Source: Thermoproteota archaeon
GTDB lineage: Archaea > Korarchaeota > Korarchaeia > Korarchaeales > Korarchaeaceae
Length of the DNA stretch: 9,738 bases
Reading direction: 5' to 3'
NCBI GenBank assembly: GCA_003661365.1
Contig: QMVZ01000048.1
Span: forward strand, 1 to 9,738
Numbering within the stretch: position 1 is the stretch's first letter; every line of letters starts with the position of its first letter. The notes below the pieces were generated by a model, which made no database searches, was not told the DNA's origin, and worked only from the letters and a program-made list of their open reading frames with translations. A program made the translations under genes and the position numbers. Below, piece after piece: positions 1-6,150 of this stretch.

Positions 1-94
1 GAATTAGCAACTCCAACCTTCCTTACATCAAGTGTCTTCAAGGTCCATCAACAATGACAAGATTAAATTCAAAAGCCTGAACTCAAAGAATGTT
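1..94. other. Left-edge intergenic region, possible edge of a divergent gene
   Basis: No gene can be called with confidence here. On the minus strand a frame opens at a TTG at 41 and stays open to the window edge, giving MKTLDVRKVGVAN, which could be the N-terminus of a gene running leftward. No clear Shine-Dalgarno sequence precedes it. On the plus strand one frame is open from position 1 to a TGA at 55-57 and could equally be the tail of an upstream gene. The two readings cannot be separated without the flanking sequence. Confidence 0.3.
63..69 (+). promoter_or_regulatory. TATA-like box for methionine aminopeptidase
   Basis: TTAAATT lies 26-32 nt upstream of the ATG at 95. That is the archaeal TATA-to-start distance expected when the transcript begins at or next to the start codon. 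No Shine-Dalgarno sequence precedes the ATG, which fits a leaderless message. The box is AT-rich on both strands and could also serve a divergent gene. Confidence 0.4.
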
Positions 95-1003
95 ATGCCA
101 CATAAAAGGGGTAACGATTATGAGCCATACTTCAGAATAGGTAAAACGCTTGAGAAGCTATTATTCGAGGAATCCAAGAAAATTCGCCCAGGGGACAAAC
201 TAATAGATATCTGTGAGAGGATCGAAAACAGGATAATAGACCAAGGACTTTTCCCTGCTTTCCCAGTTAACATTTCGATTAACGAAATAGCAGCTCACTA
301 CACAGCTCGCCCTGATGACCTCACAGAAATACCTGAAAACTCACTAGTTAAGCTTGATGTAGGGATAAGGGATGAAGGCTACATAGTTGATGCAGCCAGG
401 ACTTTAGTGTTTAATGATGGACTCAAAAAACTTGCAGACGCCGCATTATCCTGCCTAGATGCCGCAAAGCGGGTTATGAAACCCGGAATAAATCTTCAAG
501 TAGTTGGGCAAACGATATATGATGAAGCTAAGAGATTGGGCTTCAAAACAATAGCAAATCTCTCAGGCCACAAAATAGGTCGCTATAAACTACATGCTGG
601 TGTAGGAGTTCCCAATGTCCCGGTTCCTGTCGACTATAAGCTGAAAGTTGGGGATATATTTGCAGTAGAGCCTTTTTTAACATTCTCTGAAGCTCCTGGA
701 ATGGCTAAACCATCAAAAGAGGCCTATATATTTTCTTTTAGGAAGAAAATACGTTCTTTGAATAAAACTCAAGAGAAGATAATCTTGCTCGCAGAGAACA
801 GGTTTAAAAAGCTTCCTTTTGCAGAAAGATGGTTAATTAAACCCCTTGGTCGGAGGGTAAAAGAGGAACTCACATTTCTAACCAAAAAAGGTGCCTTGAT
901 ATCATATCCTGTGCTCATTGAGGCCAAAGGAGGAATAGTTTCTCAAGAAGAGGATACCTTCTTAATAACTGAGGATGGAGCTCTTCCTCTCACAAGAGCG
1001 TGA
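95..1003 (+). CDS. map: Methionine aminopeptidase, type II (archaeal)
   Basis: This cytosolic metalloenzyme removes the initiator methionine from nascent proteins. All family signatures are visible. With the ATG at 95 as residue 1, the substrate-pocket His is H68 in NISINEIAAHYT. The metal ligands are D88 (KLDVG), D99 (YIVDAA), H159 (NLSGHKIGRYKLHAG), E192 (AVEPF) and E286 (QEEDT). The insert around residues 205-275 (between E192 and E286) marks it as type II. It has 302 residues, close to the roughly 295 usual in archaea, and lacks the long N-terminal extension of eukaryotic MetAP2. The frame is open further upstream to a GTG at 32, which would give 323 residues. I prefer 95 because the ligand numbering then sits only about 6 residues from the Pyrococcus enzyme and a TATA-like box is correctly placed for a leaderless start. 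The gene converges on endA with a 2-nt gap, leaving no room for a separate terminator. Family assignment is firm; the start is less so. Confidence 0.95.
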   Translation: MPHKRGNDYEPYFRIGKTLEKLLFEESKKIRPGDKLIDICERIENRIIDQGLFPAFPVNISINEIAAHYTARPDDLTEIPENSLVKLDVGIRDEGYIVDAARTLVFNDGLKKLADAALSCLDAAKRVMKPGINLQVVGQTIYDEAKRLGFKTIANLSGHKIGRYKLHAGVGVPNVPVPVDYKLKVGDIFAVEPFLTFSEAPGMAKPSKEAYIFSFRKKIRSLNKTQEKIILLAENRFKKLPFAERWLIKPLGRRVKEELTFLTKKGALISYPVLIEAKGGIVSQEEDTFLITEDGALPLTRA

Positions 1004-1005
1004 TG

Positions 1006-2118
1006 TTATCTAAGAGCCCTTTCCCATTTCATCCTGTAGTTAAGTATCTGAGAACCCCTCACTACGCTGATAACCAGTGTCTTGTTGACACTAGTAGCTA
1101 CTCTACCAACTCTTAACAAGTTGACAGGGGTAATAAGCTCCTCTGGATAGCTTACTACGCACAAGTAAGGAGCATGATCTATTCCCGGACCCTTTTCATA
1201 TATCAAATAATGTCCTCCATATTTAGCAGCAGAAGACTTTACCACATAACCAAGGTCCCTCCAGAAAGAGTAAGTTATTATCCTTGCGTCAGCCTTGGAC
1301 CTGAACTTTCTAACAACGTCCAGAACTTCCTCCTGCGAGAGGTCCCTTCCCTTAGAATCCCGGATCCTTAGAACTCCTTTCCTATTTAGATAGACAGCCT
1401 CCACGAGGGATAGCTGCAATGGAAGTCTGTACTCTTTGTTCGGCTTTGGCTTTCTAACTCCCATGGGATGTCCCCAAAAACCATTCAAGTAGAATTTTGA
1501 AGCAATTTCTGGATCCCAGATGACAACTCTGTCGTGTATAAGAATTCCCTCTGCTTCTGGAAGGAGATCTAGCTCAAAGTCTCTTATCTTGTTAGGCATA
1601 AAGTTTTCAGCGTAATAATAAGTTATATCCGATTCTGTGCCCACGATAGCCAACAATAACCTTTTCCTCAGCCTACCAGCGTGGAGTACAGCCTTAAGGA
1701 CTTCATTTTGCTTGATTAATTCGTCCTCTGACATGGGTAACACCAAGACATTCGCAGCTTTTGAGCCTATTTTGGCTCCTGGAGGATATAGACGCAAGAA
1801 AGGAGTCTTAGGTTCATATCTGACTAATCTGCCCCTTCTTCTGAGATCTTGGAAGACCAGAAATCTTAGGAAGTCTTCTGGCCTTTTCTCGCTGAGAGTC
1901 CTCAGTAGAGGATCTACTCCCTTTCCCTTACTTCCAAATAGCTCTAACTTATCAGCCCATGCTAAATAGGCTGCCTCCACGAGACTTAGCTTAAAAGAAC
2001 GCTCGTCTTCGAACCCATATCCTTTTAACCTAAGCTGCTCCAAGATTTCTTGATCTGCGGATACCTCTACCCACTCTCCTTTCAAATGGCCGATTATTTT
2101 CAGTGGTGCTTCTCCCAT
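1006..2118 (-). CDS. endA: tRNA-splicing endonuclease, fused two-module (alpha2-type) form
   Basis: This enzyme cuts introns out of pre-tRNA and other RNAs at bulge-helix-bulge sites; the ends are later joined by RtcB with archease. The 370-residue chain contains two copies of the endonuclease fold. Each begins with the same helix: LSLVEAAYLAW near residue 45 and LSLVEAVYLNR near 236. The C-terminal copy carries the full catalytic triad: Tyr307 (HYLIYEKG), His315 (IDHAPY) and Lys346 (SVNKTL). The N-terminal copy has Tyr111 and Lys152 in matching places but Ser119 where His should be, so it is presumably structural. The architecture matches the euryarchaeal homodimer (alpha2) type, not the two-gene crenarchaeal (alpha-beta)2 type. 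The ATG at 2118 is the only start codon before an in-frame stop at 2181. A TATA-like box about 25 nt upstream and no Shine-Dalgarno sequence suggest a leaderless message. The promoter lies just past the end of the upstream oxidoreductase gene, so the two may be transcribed separately. Confidence 0.92.
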   Translation of the reverse strand: MGEAPLKIIGHLKGEWVEVSADQEILEQLRLKGYGFEDERSFKLSLVEAAYLAWADKLELFGSKGKGVDPLLRTLSEKRPEDFLRFLVFQDLRRRGRLVRYEPKTPFLRLYPPGAKIGSKAANVLVLPMSEDELIKQNEVLKAVLHAGRLRKRLLLAIVGTESDITYYYAENFMPNKIRDFELDLLPEAEGILIHDRVVIWDPEIASKFYLNGFWGHPMGVRKPKPNKEYRLPLQLSLVEAVYLNRKGVLRIRDSKGRDLSQEEVLDVVRKFRSKADARIITYSFWRDLGYVVKSSAAKYGGHYLIYEKGPGIDHAPYLCVVSYPEELITPVNLLRVGRVATSVNKTLVISVVRGSQILNYRMKWERALR

Positions 2119-2142
2119 CGGGAAGATATCCGCGACTTTGTT

Positions 2143-2149
2143 TAATATA
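2143..2149 (-). promoter_or_regulatory. TATA-like box for endA
   Basis: The minus strand reads TATATTA here, ending 24 nt before the ATG at 2118. The spacing suits transcription starting at the start codon. The box lies in the 43-nt gap after the stop of the upstream oxidoreductase gene. Confidence 0.5.
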
Positions 2150-2161
2150 GTTGGGGTCTTC

Positions 2162-3097
2162 TTAAGGGATCCTTTTTGCTATGCCTAGAGCTTCAAATAA
2201 CGTATTCATAATGATGTTAGCAAAATCTTCGTTTATTTCCGGTTTAGTTCCTGATCTAACGTGTTTAACAGCATACTCAAGTTCGACAAGGAGGGGCTCC
2301 CTCCACCTAGGTCTCTTGATACGAGACTCCTCACCTTTATCGATACCAACTTCCTGGCTCATGTAGTTAAGCCAAATACTTCCGTCAGAAGCAGTAACTC
2401 TAACGCTTCTCACTCCTATGGGTGTTAACCAGTTAGATTCTATTATACCCACGGTGCTTCCATATCTCAGAATCAGGATTGAAATATCCTCGTTCTCATT
2501 ATTGAGCATTTGACTGATGAAACAAGATATTGGGACTGGCTTCTCCCCTACGAGGTAAGTTTGCGCATATAGCTCGTGAAGTCCAAGATCTAACGTAACC
2601 CCTACCTCCCACTTCAGGCTCCTTTTCGGAAACCTCCCAATCCTCTTGGAGGAGAGAGTAAAAAGATCACCTAACTCACCAGAATCTACGATTTCCTTCA
2701 TCAATCTATAAGCTGGGTTAAATAGCTCGATGAATCCTGGTACGAAAATTAGGTCTCTTTTCTTAATTTTTGAAAAAAGATTCTTCCAATCTGACATTTT
2801 TGTTGCCAATGGTTTTTCTAGGAGGATATTTACATCATGTTCAGCTACTTCAATGGCCGTTTTGGCTAAATACTGCGGAGTAACAGCTATGCTAACAAGA
2901 TCCAATTCTTCGTTCCTTAACATGTCTTCTGCAGTCTTATAGAATGATGTCCCGTACATTGATGCAAGTCTTTTTGCCCTGTCTATGTTGAGATCAGCCA
3001 CGCTTTTCAGCTCTACACCCGGTATCTCCCTATATACTCGAGCATGAGCCTCCCCAAACCATCCACAGCCGATTATGCCAGTCTTGATAGGTCTCAC
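2162..3097 (-). CDS. Gfo/Idh/MocA-family NAD(P)-dependent oxidoreductase
   Basis: This is a sugar- or inositol-dehydrogenase-like enzyme with an N-terminal Rossmann fold and a C-terminal substrate and oligomerisation domain. Visible motifs, numbered from the GTG at 3097, are the dinucleotide-binding GCGWFG (10-15), the hallmark EKPLA (94-98) and DLGLHELY (170-177), which holds the usual catalytic Asp/His region. The length of 311 residues is a little short but normal for the family. The substrate cannot be told from sequence. Members of this family make or modify sugars and inositol phosphates, and the neighbouring lipid gene is only a hint. A TTG at 3112 would add five residues, but the strong GGAGGT at 3110-3105 would then lie inside the gene. 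It sits seven bases ahead of the GTG at 3097, so I take that as the start. The gene is divergent from the UbiA gene. Confidence 0.88.
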   Translation of the reverse strand: MRPIKTGIIGCGWFGEAHARVYREIPGVELKSVADLNIDRAKRLASMYGTSFYKTAEDMLRNEELDLVSIAVTPQYLAKTAIEVAEHDVNILLEKPLATKMSDWKNLFSKIKKRDLIFVPGFIELFNPAYRLMKEIVDSGELGDLFTLSSKRIGRFPKRSLKWEVGVTLDLGLHELYAQTYLVGEKPVPISCFISQMLNNENEDISILILRYGSTVGIIESNWLTPIGVRSVRVTASDGSIWLNYMSQEVGIDKGEESRIKRPRWREPLLVELEYAVKHVRSGTKPEINEDFANIIMNTLFEALGIAKRIP

Positions 3098-3104
3098 TGC
3101 TGTT

Positions 3105-3110
3105 ACCTCC
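3105..3110 (-). promoter_or_regulatory. Shine-Dalgarno site that decides the oxidoreductase start
   Basis: GGAGGT on the minus strand is a strong match to the archaeal anti-Shine-Dalgarno sequence. It lies seven bases before the GTG at 3097 and overlaps the alternative TTG at 3112, which argues against that upstream start. Confidence 0.65.
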
Positions 3111-3134
3111 AACCATCACAGGGGTAAGATAAAT

Positions 3135-3144
3135 GAAATATAAG
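3135..3144. promoter_or_regulatory. Shared TATA-like region between divergent oxidoreductase and UbiA genes
   Basis: GAAATATAAG lies 29-38 nt upstream of the UbiA TTG (3173) and 38 nt or more upstream of the oxidoreductase GTG (3097). It reads as a TATA-like box on both strands. For UbiA it predicts a very short leader. For the oxidoreductase it predicts a leader of roughly 15 nt containing the GGAGGT site. An adjacent AAGATAAAT at 3126-3134 is an alternative box for the minus strand. Confidence 0.4.
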
Positions 3145-3172
3145 AAGACAAATAGGATTTGTTGAATGTAAA

Positions 3173-4015
3173 TTGAATAAAGTGACGGGCTATCTAAGGC
3201 TTTTAAGGCCAAAAAATGCATTGATGTCAGCTATTGGGGCAACCATTGGATGGTTAACAGGCGATCATGGTGATTTAGTGAGGTATCTTATAACTGCAAT
3301 AGTTCCTCCTTTAGTGTTGATGGGAGGAAACGCCATAAACGATTTCTTTGATTTCGAGATTGATGCAATAAACAAGCCCTTCAGACCAATACCTCAAGGA
3401 ATAATTACGAGGAGAGAGGCTTTCCTATCTTATCTCCTTTTGTCTTTTATTGGTGTGATGTTAGCCTTTTCGTTAGGATGGATTCCCTTTATTATAGCGC
3501 TGCTGTTTGTTCTTGCCTGGTACTTCTATGCAAGAAACCTAAAGGCCAAAGGTCTTGTTGGAAACATCGTTGTGAGCACTGGTGTGGGCTTTACAATAAT
3601 CTTTGGTTATATATCCGCCCATGGGGGATCTATTTTGTTACCTATAACCTTAGCATTAATAGCTTTTTCAGCCAACTTAGCAAGAGAAATAGTCAAAACC
3701 GTTGAAGACTTGCCAGGAGACAAGAAAGCTGGACTTTCCACGGTTCCAATTAAATTTGGAATGAAGAAGACGAAAACCTTGATAAAAGGGCTAATCGCCT
3801 TAACCTGTTTACTTGCGTTTGTACCACTTTTCTTGAGATTAATGGGTTCGCTTTATCTGATCTTCTCACTAGCCTCAGTTTCAATCCTTCTCTACATCTT
3901 CTTCCAAACAGACAACCTATCTTCCGAAAATGCAGGAATTTTTAGCAAATTTCTCAAGCTAGCTATGGCTCTAGGACTATTTGGTATGTTGCTAGACTTA
4001 ATGATATTTAGATAG
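3173..4015 (+). CDS. UbiA-family prenyltransferase, probable digeranylgeranylglyceryl phosphate synthase
   Basis: This integral membrane enzyme probably adds the second geranylgeranyl chain to geranylgeranylglyceryl phosphate in archaeal ether-lipid synthesis. The two Asp-rich Mg-diphosphate sites of the UbiA family are clear: NAINDFFDFEID at 53-64 (Asp57, Asp60, Asp64) and EDLPGD at 178-183 (Asp179, Asp183). The KPFRPIPQG stretch after the first motif is also typical. Hydrophobic segments around 15-30, 38-52, 86-100, 103-120, 130-148, 152-168, 205-222, 226-245 and 260-278 fit the nine-helix UbiA fold. The 280-residue length is typical of archaeal homologues. Other archaeal UbiA members act on quinones or heme, so the exact substrate is inferred. 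The start is a TTG at 3173; a GTG at 3182 is an alternative. Neither has a Shine-Dalgarno site, which suggests a leaderless or short-leader message. The end overlaps the convergent CBS gene by 18 bp. Confidence 0.88.
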   Translation: MNKVTGYLRLLRPKNALMSAIGATIGWLTGDHGDLVRYLITAIVPPLVLMGGNAINDFFDFEIDAINKPFRPIPQGIITRREAFLSYLLLSFIGVMLAFSLGWIPFIIALLFVLAWYFYARNLKAKGLVGNIVVSTGVGFTIIFGYISAHGGSILLPITLALIAFSANLAREIVKTVEDLPGDKKAGLSTVPIKFGMKKTKTLIKGLIALTCLLAFVPLFLRLMGSLYLIFSLASVSILLYIFFQTDNLSSENAGIFSKFLKLAMALGLFGMLLDLMIFR

Positions 4016-4813
4016 AAGCTTTTTCAAAAGAGATCTTCTCTCCAATACCCCTAGAAGATGCGTTCTATGATCTACAACAGGTATTGCTGGAAGTCTGACT
4101 TCAACTACTGTTTGAATTATCTTATCTAAGTTCTCAGAGGCTTTCACGGTTGGAGGATTTTCAAGCATAATATCCTCAACTATAATCCTTCTTACAACGC
4201 TATCCATAATTCTTGATGGGAAGTTCTCCCTTACTTGATAAAATGTCTTTGCAAGAGCCATTTCAGTAACTAGGCCGAGAAGCCTTTCTCCGCTACAAAC
4301 AGGAAGGAGTCTAGACCGGGTTTCAAGCATGACGGTCCTAGCATGAACAATTCTTTGCCCTGGATTTATTCTAGGATACTTTGGATTCATTAATTTGTTT
4401 GCTGTAGTCTCGTTCTCACCTTCCAATAGCTTGATGAGATCTGTCTCTGTAACTACTCCTACAACCTCTGAGTCTTTTATCACAGGGATTATTTCGACGC
4501 CCTGAGAAATCATAATATCCGCTGCTTTGCTGGCGTCCTCATCCTGTTCTATGGTAATGGGTGGTTCTGTCATTAGAGCGCTTACATAGATCCTCCTCGC
4601 TTGGATCTTTTGAAATCTGTAGGATCCCAGACCATCCATTATTTCTCTAGCTGTTAGAATGCCAACAAGCCCCCTTTCCTTATTCAACACGAGAAGGTGA
4701 GTGACATCTTTTTTATCCATAAGTTCGAGGGCGACTTCAACGATCTCATCTTTACTTATGGCAACCCCGGGTTTACTCATTATATCTTTAACCAGAACTC
4801 TTTTCTTTTGCAA
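3998..4813 (-). CDS. Four-CBS-domain protein, third CBS gene of the RqcH operon
   Basis: This is a stand-alone CBS protein with no attached enzyme domain and 271 residues. Four CBS repeats lie near 5-60, 76-130, 138-190 and 208-268. CBS pairs (Bateman modules) usually bind adenine nucleotides or SAM and act as energy or metabolite sensors. The nucleotide-ribose signature (T/S-x-x-D) is intact only in the second repeat (VVTETDLI). The first has TARE, the third TEMA and the fourth ERRS. The second Bateman module has therefore probably lost normal nucleotide binding. The start is a TTG at 4813, inside the end of the upstream CBS gene (26-nt overlap), with a weak AAAGGGA ahead of it. Translation is probably coupled to the upstream gene. 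A later ATG at 4780 would cut into the first repeat. The target of regulation is unknown. Confidence 0.85.
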   Translation of the reverse strand: MQKKRVLVKDIMSKPGVAISKDEIVEVALELMDKKDVTHLLVLNKERGLVGILTAREIMDGLGSYRFQKIQARRIYVSALMTEPPITIEQDEDASKAADIMISQGVEIIPVIKDSEVVGVVTETDLIKLLEGENETTANKLMNPKYPRINPGQRIVHARTVMLETRSRLLPVCSGERLLGLVTEMALAKTFYQVRENFPSRIMDSVVRRIIVEDIMLENPPTVKASENLDKIIQTVVEVRLPAIPVVDHRTHLLGVLERRSLLKKLLSKYH

Positions 4814-5636
4814 TTATTATCCCTTTAATAATGTCCGTCTTAGTAATTAAACCTTCTAACTTCTCTCCATCAGAAGAGACTGGGAAACCGCTAAAGCCGA
4901 ATTCAAGCATCATGCGAGCTGCTTTTGCTGCATCGTCCTTCGGCTTAACGGTGACAACAGGGCTTTTCATGATCTTTCCTACTGTTTTGGCCTTAACTCC
5001 CTTAACCTCTCTACCGGCCAGGGTTTCTATGACAATCCTCTTCCTAGACCAGATGGCTCCCACATAGGCAAGATCTGTCTCTGTAACTATTCCTAGTATT
5101 CTTCTTGCAGAATCCGTCACTATTAGTCGTTTAACCCCTTTCTTCATCATTAATTTAGCGGCCTTCTTCACGTTGTCACTTTCCTTTACCGTTATCAAAT
5201 CTCTTTTCATCAAATCCTTAACGCTGAAGATTCCTCTCATTTTATCCGCGAAAAACCTGATCAAATCCGTCTTAGTCAATAAACCTACCAACGAATTCGA
5301 GCTTACAACCGGTAAACCGCTAATCCCAAGCTCAATCATTAATTTAGCTGCCTCATATAAGCTTGTATCAGGTGTTATCGTAACCGGATTCTTCGTCATG
5401 TGAGTCCCAACTAGTGAATTTTCAAGGGACCTCCATTTCCATGGAGCCCTTCTTCCAGATAGGATTCTAACTATGTCCCTAAGGGTGAGAATACCAACGA
5501 GCCTACCATCCCTATCAACAACCAATAATCTTTTCACTCCTCTCTCTAACATGAGATTTCTGGCATGAGAGATCGTGTCATTTGGATATATGGTTATTAC
5601 CTCTGTAACCATGTAATCTCTAGCTCTATCCAACAT
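4788..5636 (-). CDS. Four-CBS-domain protein, second CBS gene of the RqcH operon
   Basis: This 282-residue protein is made only of four CBS repeats, near 1-60, 76-131, 138-195 and 218-275. All four keep the ribose-contacting T-x-x-D signature (ILTLRD, LLTKTD, IVTETD, LITKTD), so up to four nucleotide sites are possible. Repeats 1 and 3 resemble each other (RGVKRLLVVD and KGVKRLIVTD). So do repeats 2 and 4 (LGISGLPVVS and FGFSGFPVSS, both ending GL-TKTD-I). The gene thus arose by duplicating a whole two-CBS module. The start is ATG at 5636. The preceding run GGGGGGAGG touches the ATG with no spacer, which is unusual; a TTG at 5633 is an alternative start. It follows the first CBS gene by 8 nt and overlaps the next by 26 nt. 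The function is probably ligand sensing; the partner is unknown. Confidence 0.87.
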   Translation of the reverse strand: MLDRARDYMVTEVITIYPNDTISHARNLMLERGVKRLLVVDRDGRLVGILTLRDIVRILSGRRAPWKWRSLENSLVGTHMTKNPVTITPDTSLYEAAKLMIELGISGLPVVSSNSLVGLLTKTDLIRFFADKMRGIFSVKDLMKRDLITVKESDNVKKAAKLMMKKGVKRLIVTDSARRILGIVTETDLAYVGAIWSRKRIVIETLAGREVKGVKAKTVGKIMKSPVVTVKPKDDAAKAARMMLEFGFSGFPVSSDGEKLEGLITKTDIIKGIIIAKEKSSG

Positions 5637-5644
5637 CCTCCCCC

Positions 5645-6136
5645 CTAAATAAGACTTAAAGCTCCTCTTGGAGATCTAGCCAACCTTAGCCTTTCAGAGA
5701 GAATGAACCAAATGTGAGGAGCTTCTCTCAATATATCTTTCATAGAAATGATTCCTATGGGTTTGCCCGAATTATCAACCACAATTAGCCTTCTAATGTC
5801 GTACTCAGTCATCATTTTGGCTGCCTTGAATATGTCAGCATCCCCGCTGATTGTGATCAGATCCTTAGTCATGATTTCCTCTGCGCTTACGTCTTTGGGA
5901 AGTCTATCTCTTATCTTGGCCACGCATCTCTTAATAATATCTCTCTCTGTTATTATTCCGACGATTTTTTCTCCAGCTCTTACAAGAACAGAACCTATTC
6001 CATGTTTATCCATGATTTCTGCTACATCAGCTACGCTGACAGAATGTTCTACGCTAATGATGTTTGGGGTCATAACTTCCGACACTCTTATCTTCAAATC
6101 TTCAAGTTCATCCTCAGGCTCAGGCACTAAGGCCAT
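5645..6136 (-). CDS. Two-CBS-domain protein, first CBS gene of the RqcH operon
   Basis: This 163-residue protein contains one Bateman module, with CBS repeats near 18-72 and 84-140, a short acidic N-terminus (PEPEDELEDL) and a basic C-terminal tail from about 145. Both repeats keep the nucleotide-ribose signature (IITERD and IISMKD), which suggests binding of AMP, ATP or a related ligand. The start is ATG at 6136, with an excellent GAGGAGGTGA placed 4 nt upstream. That site is formed by the last codons of the RqcH gene (Leu-Arg-Arg-stop), so the gap is only 4 nt and translation is likely coupled. Single-Bateman proteins of this size are common in archaea and usually orphan in function. The tight link to RqcH is the only clue here. 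Confidence 0.88.
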   Translation of the reverse strand: MALVPEPEDELEDLKIRVSEVMTPNIISVEHSVSVADVAEIMDKHGIGSVLVRAGEKIVGIITERDIIKRCVAKIRDRLPKDVSAEEIMTKDLITISGDADIFKAAKMMTEYDIRRLIVVDNSGKPIGIISMKDILREAPHIWFILSERLRLARSPRGALSLI

Positions 6137-6140
6137 ACGT

Positions 6141-6150
6141 TCACCTCCTC
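6141..6150 (-). promoter_or_regulatory. Strong Shine-Dalgarno site embedded in the RqcH stop region
   Basis: GAGGAGGTGA on the minus strand is a near-perfect complement of the 16S rRNA 3' end and lies 4 nt before the ATG at 6136. It contains the last codons and the TGA stop of the RqcH gene, which suggests coupled translation. Confidence 0.7.

Noticed and set aside
1174..1969. Plus-strand open frames opposite the tRNA endonuclease
   Set aside because: They lie wholly within a strongly supported gene on the other strand and show no recognisable protein features.
3030..3221. Minus-strand 63-codon frame across the start of the oxidoreductase
   Set aside because: It overlaps the Rossmann motif region of the oxidoreductase and the start of UbiA, has no binding site, and its sequence is not protein-like.
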